From: Pseudonocardiaceae bacterium YIM PH 21723
GTDB lineage: Bacteria > Actinomycetota > Actinomycetes > Mycobacteriales > Pseudonocardiaceae
NCBI GenBank assembly: GCA_003600225.1
Contig: QZFT01000065.1
Span: forward strand, 1 to 38,784
DNA: 38,784 nucleotides
Direction of reading: 5' to 3'
The translations under genes and the position numbers were made by a program. Position 1 is the stretch's first letter. Each line of letters begins with the position of its first letter. This document shows, in pieces, positions 15,928 to 23,395 of the stretch. Below the pieces are notes generated by a model. That model did not search any database. It saw only the letters and a program-made list of their open reading frames with translations, and was not told where the DNA came from.

Positions 15928-16781
15928 GTGCCGATCGGCCCGCTCACCGTGATCTCGTGTCCCTCCGGCAACACGAGGACGAACTCCCGGCGTCCCCACG
16001 GCCGATCGGTCACCGGTTCCGCGATCCGGAGGCCCGCCGCCATCGCCCTGGCATGGACCGCATCGAGGTCGTTCGCCAGTTCCACGGTCAGGCTGCTCGG
16101 GGTGATCGGCTTTCCCTCCGCAGCGACCAGGTCGAGCCGTCTGCTTCCACTCCACGGGCCGATGTCCAACGAGGCGTAGGTCGGCGGATCACCAACGACG
16201 ATCGCGGCGCGGAACTGGAACAACGTCTCGAACAACCCCATCGAGGCGGCGACGTCGTCCACCTCGAGCTCCGCGACCAGATTGATCACGAAGGTCGGCA
16301 CCGGCTCCCTGGACTTTCCCAGGACCACCCGCGTACCAGGACCGCTCTGCGGCATCTGCCCGCGCTCGGTCAGTCCCACTCTGCGCGCGAGCGCCAACGA
16401 CCTGCTGTTCGCACCGTCCACCCAGGCTTCCACCCGATCGACCCCGGGTTGCCGGAACGCGTGGTCGATCACCGCCGTCGCAGCCTCGGTGGCGTAGCCC
16501 CGTCCCCACACGCCTCGGCTCAACAGCCAGTCCAGCCCATTTCCGCCGATCAGCCCGACGAATCCGATGCCCGGACCGTCCGGCGCCTCCCGCACGACCC
16601 AGTAGTCGTTGTTCCGCACCATCTCCGTCAGCCGGTCGACCGAGTGCTGGACGTCGCGGGACACCGGGCTCTTGAAAGTGGTGACCTCAGGATCGGTGAA
16701 CGCGACATGCAGATCCACGGCATCCCTGACGGGATCCAGCGGGTCCAACCACAACCGCTCGGTACTCAAGGCAACTGTCAC
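15924..16781 (-). CDS. GNAT acetyltransferase fused to VOC domain (paralogue 2)
   Basis: A 285-residue two-domain protein. Residues 1-160 are a RimJ/RimL-type GNAT (STERLWLDPLDPVRDA, GVWGRGYATEAATAV acetyl-CoA loop, SLALARRVGLTERG). Residues 168-285 form a glyoxalase/VOC module (FVINLVAELEVDDVAASMGLFETLF to LPEGHEITVSGP). The start is the GTG at 16781, matching paralogue 1 at 6963-7475, which lacks the VOC part. GTGA overlap with the small gene upstream and ATGA overlap with the kinase downstream make a tightly coupled operon. A self-resistance or detoxification role would fit but is a guess. Confidence 0.82.
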   Translation of the reverse strand: MTVALSTERLWLDPLDPVRDAVDLHVAFTDPEVTTFKSPVSRDVQHSVDRLTEMVRNNDYWVVREAPDGPGIGFVGLIGGNGLDWLLSRGVWGRGYATEAATAVIDHAFRQPGVDRVEAWVDGANSRSLALARRVGLTERGQMPQSGPGTRVVLGKSREPVPTFVINLVAELEVDDVAASMGLFETLFQFRAAIVVGDPPTYASLDIGPWSGSRRLDLVAAEGKPITPSSLTVELANDLDAVHARAMAAGLRIAEPVTDRPWGRREFVLVLPEGHEITVSGPIGT

Positions 16782-16939
16782 CCGACCGACCGTAGATCCA
16801 CCCCCTGACAAAACCCTCCGGCATGTCCGCACACCTGGGTGCCATCGGGCAACACGAAGCACGCATGCTCGTCGAAGTAGTCCACGACCACTGGCGCCGC
16901 CACCGCCTTGGGATGCCGACAGGGCGTTGACCGGATCAC
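16778..16939 (-). CDS. Small Cys-rich protein, 53 residues
   Basis: This short frame starts with GTG at 16939 and ends TGA at 16780-16778 in a GTGA overlap with the GNAT-VOC gene. It reads PCRHP, then DYFDEHACF, LPDGTQVCGHAGGFC, giving four cysteines and three histidines that could bind a metal or form two disulfides. Codon use has high third-position GC. There is no signal peptide or recognised family. The overlap, matching strand and biased codons support a real gene at the head of the operon; a GGGG tract precedes the start. Confidence 0.55.
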   Translation of the reverse strand: MIRSTPCRHPKAVAAPVVVDYFDEHACFVLPDGTQVCGHAGGFCQGVDLRSVG

Positions 16940-17113
16940 GCCCCATCGCTAACGTCGATCACGGCGTGGCTCACGCCCAACCTCCATTGACTGTCCCCAG
17001 CACAGTCCTGGTCGGAGGCAAAGGGACTTCTCGTCTCGGGTCGCTGTCGTAGTCCGTCCGTCTCGGACGTGGTGGTCGCTGGGGGACTGTCGTCCGAGAT
17101 CCGGAAGGGCCTG

Positions 17114-18091
17114 ATGACAGCGAACAGGAATCTCAAGCGCCGGGTTCGAGCCCGCGCGGCCAAGACGGGTCAGTCCTACACGACTGCCCTCAGGCACTTC
17201 CGGCAGAATCCGACAGGAGAAGTCATGCCGGAAACCAACCATGTACGGCTGGCCGTCGCACAGCACGTCCTGCGCGAGGATCCTCGCGACACCGGCGAGT
17301 TCCGTGCCAGCGGACGCGATATACGTCAACTGATGCGCGAGGCACGCGCGGCCGGCGCGACGCTCGTGCACTTCACCGAGAGCGCGACCTGCCTTCCCAG
17401 CAAGTACATCCTGTCCGGGGGCGACCCGGCCACGGCCGGGCCGGCGAACTGGGAAATGTTCCAGTGGGACACGCTGCGCCAGGAACTGACCGCGATCGCG
17501 GAACTGGCCGGGGAACTCGGTCTCTGGACCGTTCTCGGATCAGCACATCGCCTGACTCCGCCTCACCGCCCGCACAACAGCCTGTACGTGATCTCCGACC
17601 AGGGGCGACTCGTCACGCGTTACGACGAGCGCATGTTGTCCACCACCAAGATCACCTACATGTACACGCCCGGATCGAGTCCGCGGACGTTCGAAGTCGG
17701 CGGCCTGCGATTCGGCCTGCTACTCGGGCTGGATGTCGCCTTTCCGGAACTGTTCATCGAACAGGAACGGCTCGATGTCGACTGTGTGCTCTTCTCGACA
17801 CACGACGACGATGAAGGGGCCGCTGCCGCGGCGCAGGCGCAGGCGTACAGCAACAACTACTGGGTCAGCCACGCATGTCCCGCACGGCACACCTCAGCCG
17901 GCGTGATCACTCCGGACGGACACTGGGAAGCCCGCTGCCCCGAAGGCGGAGAACCCGGCCTGGCGATCGTGGATCTCGACAGCAGACCAGACCACCGCGG
18001 ACGGCAGTTCAGGCGCAGGGCGCGCTCGGGGATCTACGAACCGCATCTGGTCCAGAACGACCGCCGAAGCGACAACCTCCACGCGTTCTGA
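17114..18091 (+). CDS. Nitrilase-superfamily protein lacking catalytic Lys and Cys
   Basis: A 325-residue protein with the carbon-nitrogen hydrolase fold from about residue 43 on. Glu89 (HFTESATC) fits the catalytic Glu, but the Lys position reads YDERML (Glu172) where active members have YDKRHL-like sequence, and the Cys position reads LGLDVAFPEL (Gly205) where members have ICYDLRFPEL. It is therefore predicted not to hydrolyse amides. A basic N-terminal segment (LKRRVRARAAKTGQSYTTALRHF) precedes the fold. ATG at 17114 has GGAAGGG upstream, but an in-frame ATG at 17225 with AGGAGAAG gives a shorter form without the extension. It ends before a strong terminator, which separates it from the atropopeptide locus. 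Confidence 0.75.
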   Translation: MTANRNLKRRVRARAAKTGQSYTTALRHFRQNPTGEVMPETNHVRLAVAQHVLREDPRDTGEFRASGRDIRQLMREARAAGATLVHFTESATCLPSKYILSGGDPATAGPANWEMFQWDTLRQELTAIAELAGELGLWTVLGSAHRLTPPHRPHNSLYVISDQGRLVTRYDERMLSTTKITYMYTPGSSPRTFEVGGLRFGLLLGLDVAFPELFIEQERLDVDCVLFSTHDDDEGAAAAAQAQAYSNNYWVSHACPARHTSAGVITPDGHWEARCPEGGEPGLAIVDLDSRPDHRGRQFRRRARSGIYEPHLVQNDRRSDNLHAF

Positions 18092-18104
18092 CCGCGAGAT
18101 AAAC

Positions 18105-18135
18105 CCGTCTTCAAGACCACACGTCTTGAAGACGG
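18105..18135 (+). terminator. Terminator hairpin; motif repeated at 38539
   Basis: A perfect 13-bp stem (CCGTCTTCAAGAC at 18105-18117, GTCTTGAAGACGG at 18123-18135) with a CACAC loop is followed by CCCTTTTTCC. The same stem sequence recurs with a larger loop at 38539-38587. Confidence 0.8.
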
Positions 18136-18437
18136 CACGACCCTTTTTCCTTTCCTGGGATAAAAAGTCCCAGTCAGCCTCACCTGAATGGCCTCCACAA
18201 TACTGATCGAACCCGCTTCTGCAGTTCGACACATAACCCATCCCGTTACGGTGCAGAAATAGAACATTCGAATGAAGGTGATCTCGGCCCTGGTTTTATC
18301 AAGAACTATGACACCGCCGGCCTCGGCTATACCTCATTGTCAGCTTTCCACCCCTCTGTTAGCCTCGAAAGTGCCGCAAGCAGCGGAGACCGGCCCGAGC
18401 AATTTCGATTTATTAAACTCTAGGGGGAGGTGTGACC
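18136..18437 (+). promoter_or_regulatory. Upstream region of the atropopeptide locus
   Basis: No credible gene is seen. A small hairpin CTGGGA/TCCCAG lies at 18155-18173. A promoter TTGTCA (18337-18342), 17-bp spacer, TAGCCT (18360-18365) would start transcription about 65 bases before the precursor. The stretch is visibly richer in A and T than its neighbours. A strong GGGGGAGG (18423-18430) precedes the precursor ATG at 18438 by seven bases. Confidence 0.55.
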
Positions 18438-18518
18438 ATGAGGATTGCATTCTTTCTCAAGGATAAACTCACTCGTCGGAAGAGTTTGAAGTCGTACGCC
18501 TGGTACCTCTGGTACTGA
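18438..18518 (+). CDS. Atropopeptide (tryptorubin-like) precursor peptide
   Basis: A 26-codon gene with a strong Shine-Dalgarno sequence. The product has a 20-residue leader beginning MRIAFFLKDK, with a basic centre (TRRKSLK), and the C-terminal core AWYLWY (18498-18515), directly before TGA. Tryptorubin A has the core AWYIWY, so this differs only by Leu for Ile at position 4. In the atropopeptide family a single P450 joins aromatic side chains of such a core into a compact bridged hexapeptide, and leader removal frees the product. A P450 gene follows 79 bases downstream. No protease or exporter is in the locus. Confidence rests on the core, the P450 and the ribosome-binding site. Confidence 0.9.
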   Translation: MRIAFFLKDKLTRRKSLKSYAWYLWY

Positions 18519-18549
18519 TCTGCGGATTCACGGTCGATTTTTCTCGGAT

Positions 18550-18577
18550 CGGCGCCCGGAATTTATTTCGGGCGCCG
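18550..18577 (+). terminator. Hairpin between precursor and P450 genes
   Basis: A 9-bp stem (CGGCGCCCG at 18550-18558, CGGGCGCCG at 18569-18577) with an A/T-rich 10-base loop lies in the 79-base gap. As in many RiPP operons it may stabilise the precursor transcript or partly terminate before the enzyme gene. Confidence 0.6.
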
Positions 18578-18597
18578 ACTTAACGGTGGGGGTGCGA

Positions 18598-19647
18598 ATG
18601 AGCGTTTCGGAAGCAGGTCGCGTCGCGCGGGTTACCGTTTTCGCCCCAAGAATCGATGTGTTGTTACGCGAGAATCGCGGCGCTGGGATCTTTCGCCTTG
18701 ATGAGGATACAGTCGGGGTGGCTGATGCCGCTCTGATCAATGAACTGTTGCAGGCGCGACCGGCCAACGAAATGGAACGTCCGACCTTCAAGCCACTGAA
18801 CGGTCAGTCTATTTCGCGCAATGATGCGTCCGTTCTGATGCAGGCTGTCGGGCATGACGTACGAGTCGCCCTGAAGAAGCCGCTTGAGCAACGGATCGAC
18901 CTTTCCGGGAAATGGCCACTGACCGGGCACAACTATCTGCGCGACCTGGTGTTCGGCGTCGACCCATACCGGCTCAAGCTGCTGGTGGACCGCACGCTGG
19001 AGCTGACCCCCAAACTGACGTGGACCGTCATCGCGGCAGGCGCGGCACTGCCCGGTTGGCTACGGCCGACCGACCCGGCCTCGGCAGTCGCTGAACTCAC
19101 CGGGACGCAGCAGAGCTACCAGGCGCGCCGGCACGCGATGGGCCTTTACCGCCGCGTCGCGGCACCGGTCTGTTTCACCGTCGCGGCGCTCGTCACCGGC
19201 GCACTCTGGCTCGGCTCCCCATTCGACACGCACACCTCCAACAAGCACATCCTGCTGGAGACGCTGCGGCTGCTCCCGCCATCATGGAACATCCTGCGCC
19301 GATCGAGTCCGGAATTCCCCGAGATCGACGGACGGATCAGCGGGGCAGACGACGTGTTGCTGCTGCCGATACTCAGCCATCGCGACCCGCGGCTGTGGGA
19401 GGCGCCAGATGAGTTCCAGCCGGACCGCTGGCATGACCTCGACCCCGACACTCACCCCGGCTACCTGCCGTTCGGCCATGCCAATGAGCGTTGCTGGGGT
19501 CGGCACATGGTGATGCCCCTGGCCGAACGCCTGCTCGACCTGCTGCGCCGTGACGGCTATGCGGTCAGCTCCGAACAGACCAGGGCCACGGTGCCGCTCG
19601 CCGGCTTGCTGGAGGTCGTCGACGTGCGGGTCGGTCGACACGTCTGA
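18598..19647 (+). CDS. Cytochrome P450, predicted atropopeptide cross-linking enzyme
   Basis: A compact 349-residue P450. ExxR is ETLR (221-224); the meander has FQPDRW (273-278); the haem loop is FGHANERCWG with axial Cys299, an unusual variant because Gly of the FxxGxR consensus is Ala and Arg is Glu. The I-helix region (VCFTVAALVTGALWLG, 191-206) lacks the usual acid-Thr pair for oxygen activation, which suits oxidative phenol or indole coupling, where oxygen is not inserted. The ATG at 18598 follows GGGGGTG; a GTG at 18586 is less likely. With the precursor it makes up a two-gene locus. Electron donors must be supplied from elsewhere in the genome. Confidence 0.88.
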   Translation: MSVSEAGRVARVTVFAPRIDVLLRENRGAGIFRLDEDTVGVADAALINELLQARPANEMERPTFKPLNGQSISRNDASVLMQAVGHDVRVALKKPLEQRIDLSGKWPLTGHNYLRDLVFGVDPYRLKLLVDRTLELTPKLTWTVIAAGAALPGWLRPTDPASAVAELTGTQQSYQARRHAMGLYRRVAAPVCFTVAALVTGALWLGSPFDTHTSNKHILLETLRLLPPSWNILRRSSPEFPEIDGRISGADDVLLLPILSHRDPRLWEAPDEFQPDRWHDLDPDTHPGYLPFGHANERCWGRHMVMPLAERLLDLLRRDGYAVSSEQTRATVPLAGLLEVVDVRVGRHV

Positions 19648-19657
19648 TCAAAACAAA

Positions 19658-19681
19658 AAGCCGAGGCATATGCCTCGGCTT
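19658..19681. terminator. Terminator after P450 and facing the tRNA
   Basis: A 24-base perfect palindrome with 12-bp arms (AAGCCGAGGCAT and its complement) follows the P450 stop by ten bases. It lies between that gene and the convergent tRNA and can act on both. Confidence 0.8.
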
Positions 19682-19705
19682 CTGCGGTTCGTGAACCGAC
19701 AACTT

Positions 19706-19781
19706 TGGTGGAGCTGAGGGGAATCGAACCCCTGACCTTCTCGATGCGAACGAGACGCGCTACCAACTGTGCTACAGCCCC
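19706..19781 (-). tRNA. tRNA-Ala (anticodon CGC)
   Basis: A 76-base tRNA on the minus strand with encoded CCA. The acceptor stem has GGGGCUG against CAGCUCC, giving the G3:U70 wobble that identifies alanine tRNA. The anticodon loop reads TTCGCAT, so the anticodon is CGC. The T loop is GGTTCGATT. No mobile-element signature adjoins it. Confidence 0.93.
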
Positions 19782-19836
19782 TTACGGATGAGAACTCTAG
19801 CAGGGCCCCTATGGATCTCTGAAATCCGGGGGCCGT

Positions 19837-20526
19837 TTACCTGATCACAGGGGAAAACGGGTGGTAGAGGCCCTCCGCGCCGCTCTCCTCGTCCTTCATC
19901 CACTGGTATCGCTCGTACCAGCCGACCGAGTGGCCGGCCCGTGAACCGAGCTCCGCCTCCAGTGAACGCTGCAGCCTGCGGAGCCCGAAGTGCCGGCGGT
20001 AGAACCGGATCATCGGGGACGCGGCCAGCAGCCACAGGTAGGCCAGCACCAGCGGGAAGCCGATGCCGAAACCGAGGCCGTCGCCGCGGAACGGGCCGTC
20101 GGAGGCCAGCAGGGCCCAGATCACCAGGACCAGCACCAGCAGCGGAACGGCCATCAGGATGCCCCAGCCGTACAGTTTCGCGTTCCCCAGCTGGTCGAAG
20201 GCCAGCTCGGCGCGCAGCTTCCACAGGCGGCGCTGCCGGACGTCGGCGGGCACCGCGCAGGCGGGCGGCGGTACCGGGCCCAGGGTGCGCGGCCGGGAGG
20301 GCAGCGGGTCGGGCAGGTCGGCCCAGGCGGAGCCGATCTCCCAGGGGCCTTCGGCGGCCGGATGCCTGCGGAACAGCAGTCGCCAACCGGACCAGCAGAG
20401 CACCAGGGTGACCAGGGCGAACAGCAACGGGACAGCCCAGCCACCGGAGAACCTGGCCGCGCCGAAGGTGAGCAGGATCCCGGCCGCACCGAGGAACGCG
20501 GTCAGCAACCCCAGGAACGTGCGCAC
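19837..20526 (-). CDS. Membrane protein of unknown function
   Basis: A 229-residue membrane protein with four likely helices: residues 3-25, 30-48, 118-140 and 150-170. A ~65-residue Pro-rich soluble loop lies between helices 2 and 3, and a charged C-terminal tail follows helix 4. GTG at 20526 is three bases... after the end of the sepX gene (gap 20527-20528), so it is likely cotranscribed with the cell-division genes. I do not recognise a family. Confidence 0.7.
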   Translation of the reverse strand: MRTFLGLLTAFLGAAGILLTFGAARFSGGWAVPLLFALVTLVLCWSGWRLLFRRHPAAEGPWEIGSAWADLPDPLPSRPRTLGPVPPPACAVPADVRQRRLWKLRAELAFDQLGNAKLYGWGILMAVPLLVLVLVIWALLASDGPFRGDGLGFGIGFPLVLAYLWLLAASPMIRFYRRHFGLRRLQRSLEAELGSRAGHSVGWYERYQWMKDEESGAEGLYHPFSPVIR

Positions 20527-20528
20527 GG

Positions 20529-21269
20529 CTACTCGCCGACCGCCCGGCGGTATCCGCCGAGGTTGGGCTCGCCCAGTTCCTCGAAGTCCGGGTTGCCCTC
20601 GTCCACGTCGAGCATCTCGGTGTTCTTCGGCCGGCTGGCCATGATCCGGCGCTCGATCCGCGGCGCGGGCTCGGGCTCCGGCTCCTCGTCGTACTCGTCC
20701 TCGTACTCGTCGACTTCCTCGTCGGCCTCGTCCTCGTCGTAGTACTCCTCGACGGGCTCCTGCCGGCGCGGGCGACTACCCGCCGGGTGATTGCGCTGGC
20801 CGCGCAGCCGGGCCATCCGCCTGCGGCGGACGTCCTCTTCGATGCGCACCTGACGACGCAGGTAGCTCATGTATCCGACGAGAATGACGGCCAGGCCCAC
20901 GCAGGCGTACCAGGCGAGTGACTCCACGAAGCCGCCGATGAGCGCCGAACCGACGGCGGTGATGAACAGGAACAACACCGCGCGCTGCCGGAACGCGTAC
21001 TTGGCCCGCGCGGCGGCCGCGGCGGCCTGCGGGTCGAAGCCGCCCCTGCCGGGGCGGTAACGGTAGTCGGCTCTGGCCTCGTCGCTGGTCTCGATACTCA
21101 TCGCAACGCCCTCCTGCGCCGAGCCCCGGCGATCTCCCCGGCGCACGACCCTTGAGGTCGACGGCGGTTCGATGGGGCGTGCGGCCTCGGTGCGCCGTCT
21201 CGCGACCATGGGTACGAGCACGACAAGCCACGCCATCGCCAGTGCGGCAAAGATCAGCGAACTTGGCAT
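20529..21269 (-). CDS. sepX: Divisome protein SepX/GlpR
   Basis: A 246-residue membrane protein. The N-terminus MPSSLIFAALAMAWLVVLVPMVARRR matches the SepX/GlpR hallmark of an initial helix followed by basic residues. Residues ~80-130 give a pair of helices, then come a basic stretch and a very acidic Glu/Asp/Tyr-rich segment (about residues 175-215). In corynebacteria the orthologue is the membrane partner of Glp, and in Streptomyces SepX acts in septation with FtsZ. The Glp gene lies two genes upstream, which supports the assignment. The ATG at 21269 follows a GGGGGAG tract at some distance, with a ~165-base gap upstream. Confidence 0.85.
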   Translation of the reverse strand: MPSSLIFAALAMAWLVVLVPMVARRRTEAARPIEPPSTSRVVRRGDRRGSAQEGVAMSIETSDEARADYRYRPGRGGFDPQAAAAAARAKYAFRQRAVLFLFITAVGSALIGGFVESLAWYACVGLAVILVGYMSYLRRQVRIEEDVRRRRMARLRGQRNHPAGSRPRRQEPVEEYYDEDEADEEVDEYEDEYDEEPEPEPAPRIERRIMASRPKNTEMLDVDEGNPDFEELGEPNLGGYRRAVGE

Positions 21270-21437
21270 GCCTCGTCAACTCCCCCTTGGCCACGAGGGG
21301 CAAATAGTGCGTGGATCCGGTCAATCACGTTAGTCACACCTGCCACAGGGATGTCGGAGGCTCGCCGGAGCGAATCGGGCACAGGGCGGAGAAGCATCCC
21401 TCTTTCGGCGTAATCTGCCGCTGGGAATCCCGGAACC

Positions 21438-22103
21438 TTACCGGATGATCTTGGCGTGCCCGCCGTCGACCAGGCGTTGCACGAGACCACCTGGATGATC
21501 TTCCGTTGTCACCGCGAAACACAGGTGGTCACGCCAGTCGCCCGCCACGTCCAGGTACCGGCGGAAGACGCCCTCCTCGCGGAACCCGGCCTTGCGCAGC
21601 ACCCGGATACTGGCCATGTTCTCCGGTCGGACGGTCGCCTCCAGCCGATGCAGCCCCGCCGAGCGGAAAACGTGATCAGCGGTCAGCGCGACGGCAGCCG
21701 TGGCCAGGCCGCCACCGGTCCTGCTGCTGGCCACCCAATAACCGATCCAGGCCGAGCACAGCGCGCCACGCACCACGTTGCCCACGGTGAGCTGACCGGC
21801 CAGTTCACCGTCCACGGTGATCACGAACGCCAGGCCCTGACCACGCAGTGACAGCCTGCGCAGCATCGACCACTGCGCGGGCCAGGCGAAGCTGGAGTTC
21901 CGGTCCAGCCAGCTGCCCGGTGAGGTGGGTTCCCACTGCTCCAGGTGTGCCTGGTCCCGCAGCCGCGCCCGGCTCCAGGGCTGGGCGTCGAGCAGTTTGG
22001 GCGCCCGCAGCTCGACCACGCCCGCGTCCACCAGCAGCGGACCGAGCCGCGCGGGCCAGCCGGGGTGGCGGCCCGGCACGGCGATGGCGGCGGAGCTAGC
22101 CAC
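21438..22103 (-). CDS. rimJ: RimJ-like GNAT acetyltransferase of the glp operon
   Basis: A 221-residue acetyltransferase. The acetyl-CoA site is around SRTGGGLATAAVALTADHVF near residues 125-145, with NMASIRVLRKAGFREEGV near 165-185. The GTG start at 22103 overlaps the end of glp by eight bases. Position between glp and sepX is conserved in actinobacteria (as Rv0995 in Mycobacterium tuberculosis). Acetylation of a ribosomal protein N-terminus is the family activity, but the target here is not known. Confidence 0.85.
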   Translation of the reverse strand: MASSAAIAVPGRHPGWPARLGPLLVDAGVVELRAPKLLDAQPWSRARLRDQAHLEQWEPTSPGSWLDRNSSFAWPAQWSMLRRLSLRGQGLAFVITVDGELAGQLTVGNVVRGALCSAWIGYWVASSRTGGGLATAAVALTADHVFRSAGLHRLEATVRPENMASIRVLRKAGFREEGVFRRYLDVAGDWRDHLCFAVTTEDHPGGLVQRLVDGGHAKIIR

Positions 22104-23319
22104 GCTGCGCCAGGAAGGTCACCGTGACCTCGTCTCCGGCCGGGACCTCGACGACGTCCTCATCGATGACCGCGAGGCAGTTCGCCTCGGCCAGCGAGGC
22201 CAGCAGATGCGATCCGCCGGTGCCCAGGGGCTGCACCAGGTACTCCCCGGTCGCCGAGTCACGCAGCAGCTGGCCACGCAGGTAGCCACGCCTGCCCTTG
22301 CTCGAGGTGATCGGGGACAGCAACCGGGCGCGCACCATGCGCCGGTGCGGGTTCTGCTTGCCGAGGGCCAGCCGGATCAGCGGCCGGATCAGCACCTCGA
22401 AGATCACCAGGGCGCTGATCGGGTTGCTCGGCAGCAGGAACACCGGCACCTCGTCGGGGCCCAGCCTGCCGAAGCCCTGGGCGGAGCCGGGGTGCACGGC
22501 GACGCGGGTGGTGTCGATCTGGCCGAGGTCGTTGATCGCCGACTGGACATCGTCGCCGACGGTGCCGCCGACCCCGCCGGCGATCACCACGATCTCGGAC
22601 AGCAGCAGCCTGCCCTCGACGATCTCCTGCAGCCGGCGGGACTCACCGGAGGTGATGCCGACGCGGGTGACGTCGGCGCCGGCGTCCCTGGCCGCGGCGG
22701 CCAGGGCGTAGGAGTTCACGTCGTAGACCTGGCCGGGGCCGGGCGTGCGCTCGATGTCGACCAGTTCCTCGCCGACGGACAACACCGAGACTCTGGGTCT
22801 GGGATGGACCAGGACCTTGTCTCTGCCGACCGCGGCCAGCAGGCCGACCTGGGCCGCACCGATCGGCGAACCCTGCCGGACGGCGACGTCGCCGGTCTGC
22901 ACGTCCTCGCCGGTGCGGCGGACGAAGGCGGAGGAGGCCACGGTGCGGTGCACGGTCACCCGGGCGGCGTGCCCGTCGGTGTAACCGAGCGGCACCACGG
23001 CGTCGGCGAGGGTGGGCAGCGGCGCGCCGGTGTTCACCCGCACCGCCTGCCCCGGCTGCAACCGCCGGGGCTGGCGAGATCCGGCCGGGATCTCGCCCAC
23101 CACCGGCAGCACGACAGGTTCCACCTCGGCCTGTGCCACGTCCACGCTGCGCACGGCATAGCCGTCCACCGCCGCCTGGTCGAAACCGGGCAGCGCGCGC
23201 TCGGCGATGACCTCCTCGGCGCACAGCAAACCCTGCGCCTCGGAGATGGCGACCCGGACAGGAGCCGGCCGCACGGCGGCGGCGAGCACCTTCTCCAGCT
23301 GTTCGTCTACAGACCTCAT
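22096..23319 (-). CDS. glp: Glp: gephyrin/MoeA-like cell-division protein
   Basis: A 407-residue MoeA paralogue. MoeA landmarks are changed: the GDEL region reads SVGEELV, the GGVSVGD loop reads GGVGGTVGDD and LPGNPVSA reads LPSNPISA, while the Lys of the KPGKP segment is replaced (HPGSAQGFG). These changes fit the corynebacterial Glp proteins, which bind FtsZ and the membrane protein GlpR/SepX, rather than a molybdopterin transferase. galU precedes it and rimJ overlaps its end, the conserved order. It could retain some cofactor role, but division is the likelier function. Confidence 0.8.
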   Translation of the reverse strand: MRSVDEQLEKVLAAAVRPAPVRVAISEAQGLLCAEEVIAERALPGFDQAAVDGYAVRSVDVAQAEVEPVVLPVVGEIPAGSRQPRRLQPGQAVRVNTGAPLPTLADAVVPLGYTDGHAARVTVHRTVASSAFVRRTGEDVQTGDVAVRQGSPIGAAQVGLLAAVGRDKVLVHPRPRVSVLSVGEELVDIERTPGPGQVYDVNSYALAAAARDAGADVTRVGITSGESRRLQEIVEGRLLLSEIVVIAGGVGGTVGDDVQSAINDLGQIDTTRVAVHPGSAQGFGRLGPDEVPVFLLPSNPISALVIFEVLIRPLIRLALGKQNPHRRMVRARLLSPITSSKGRRGYLRGQLLRDSATGEYLVQPLGTGGSHLLASLAEANCLAVIDEDVVEVPAGDEVTVTFLAQRG

Positions 23320-23395
23320 GGCACCGACCTCACGGCTGAGTGCGGCGGTACCGCGTCAGCCCCTCGCTACGACATCCTCCTGCGACTCGCGCCCG

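Noticed and set aside
18272-18466. 64-codon frame upstream of and overlapping the precursor gene
   Set aside because: Poor codon bias, no ribosome-binding site, and it runs through the precursor start in another frame.
17114-19647. Nitrilase-like gene as part of the atropopeptide operon
   Set aside because: A strong terminator and a ~300-base regulatory region separate them; known loci need only precursor and P450.
19706-19781. tRNA-Ala as an integration site of a genomic island
   Set aside because: No integrase, no direct repeat of the tRNA end was seen in the window, and the downstream block is conserved core.
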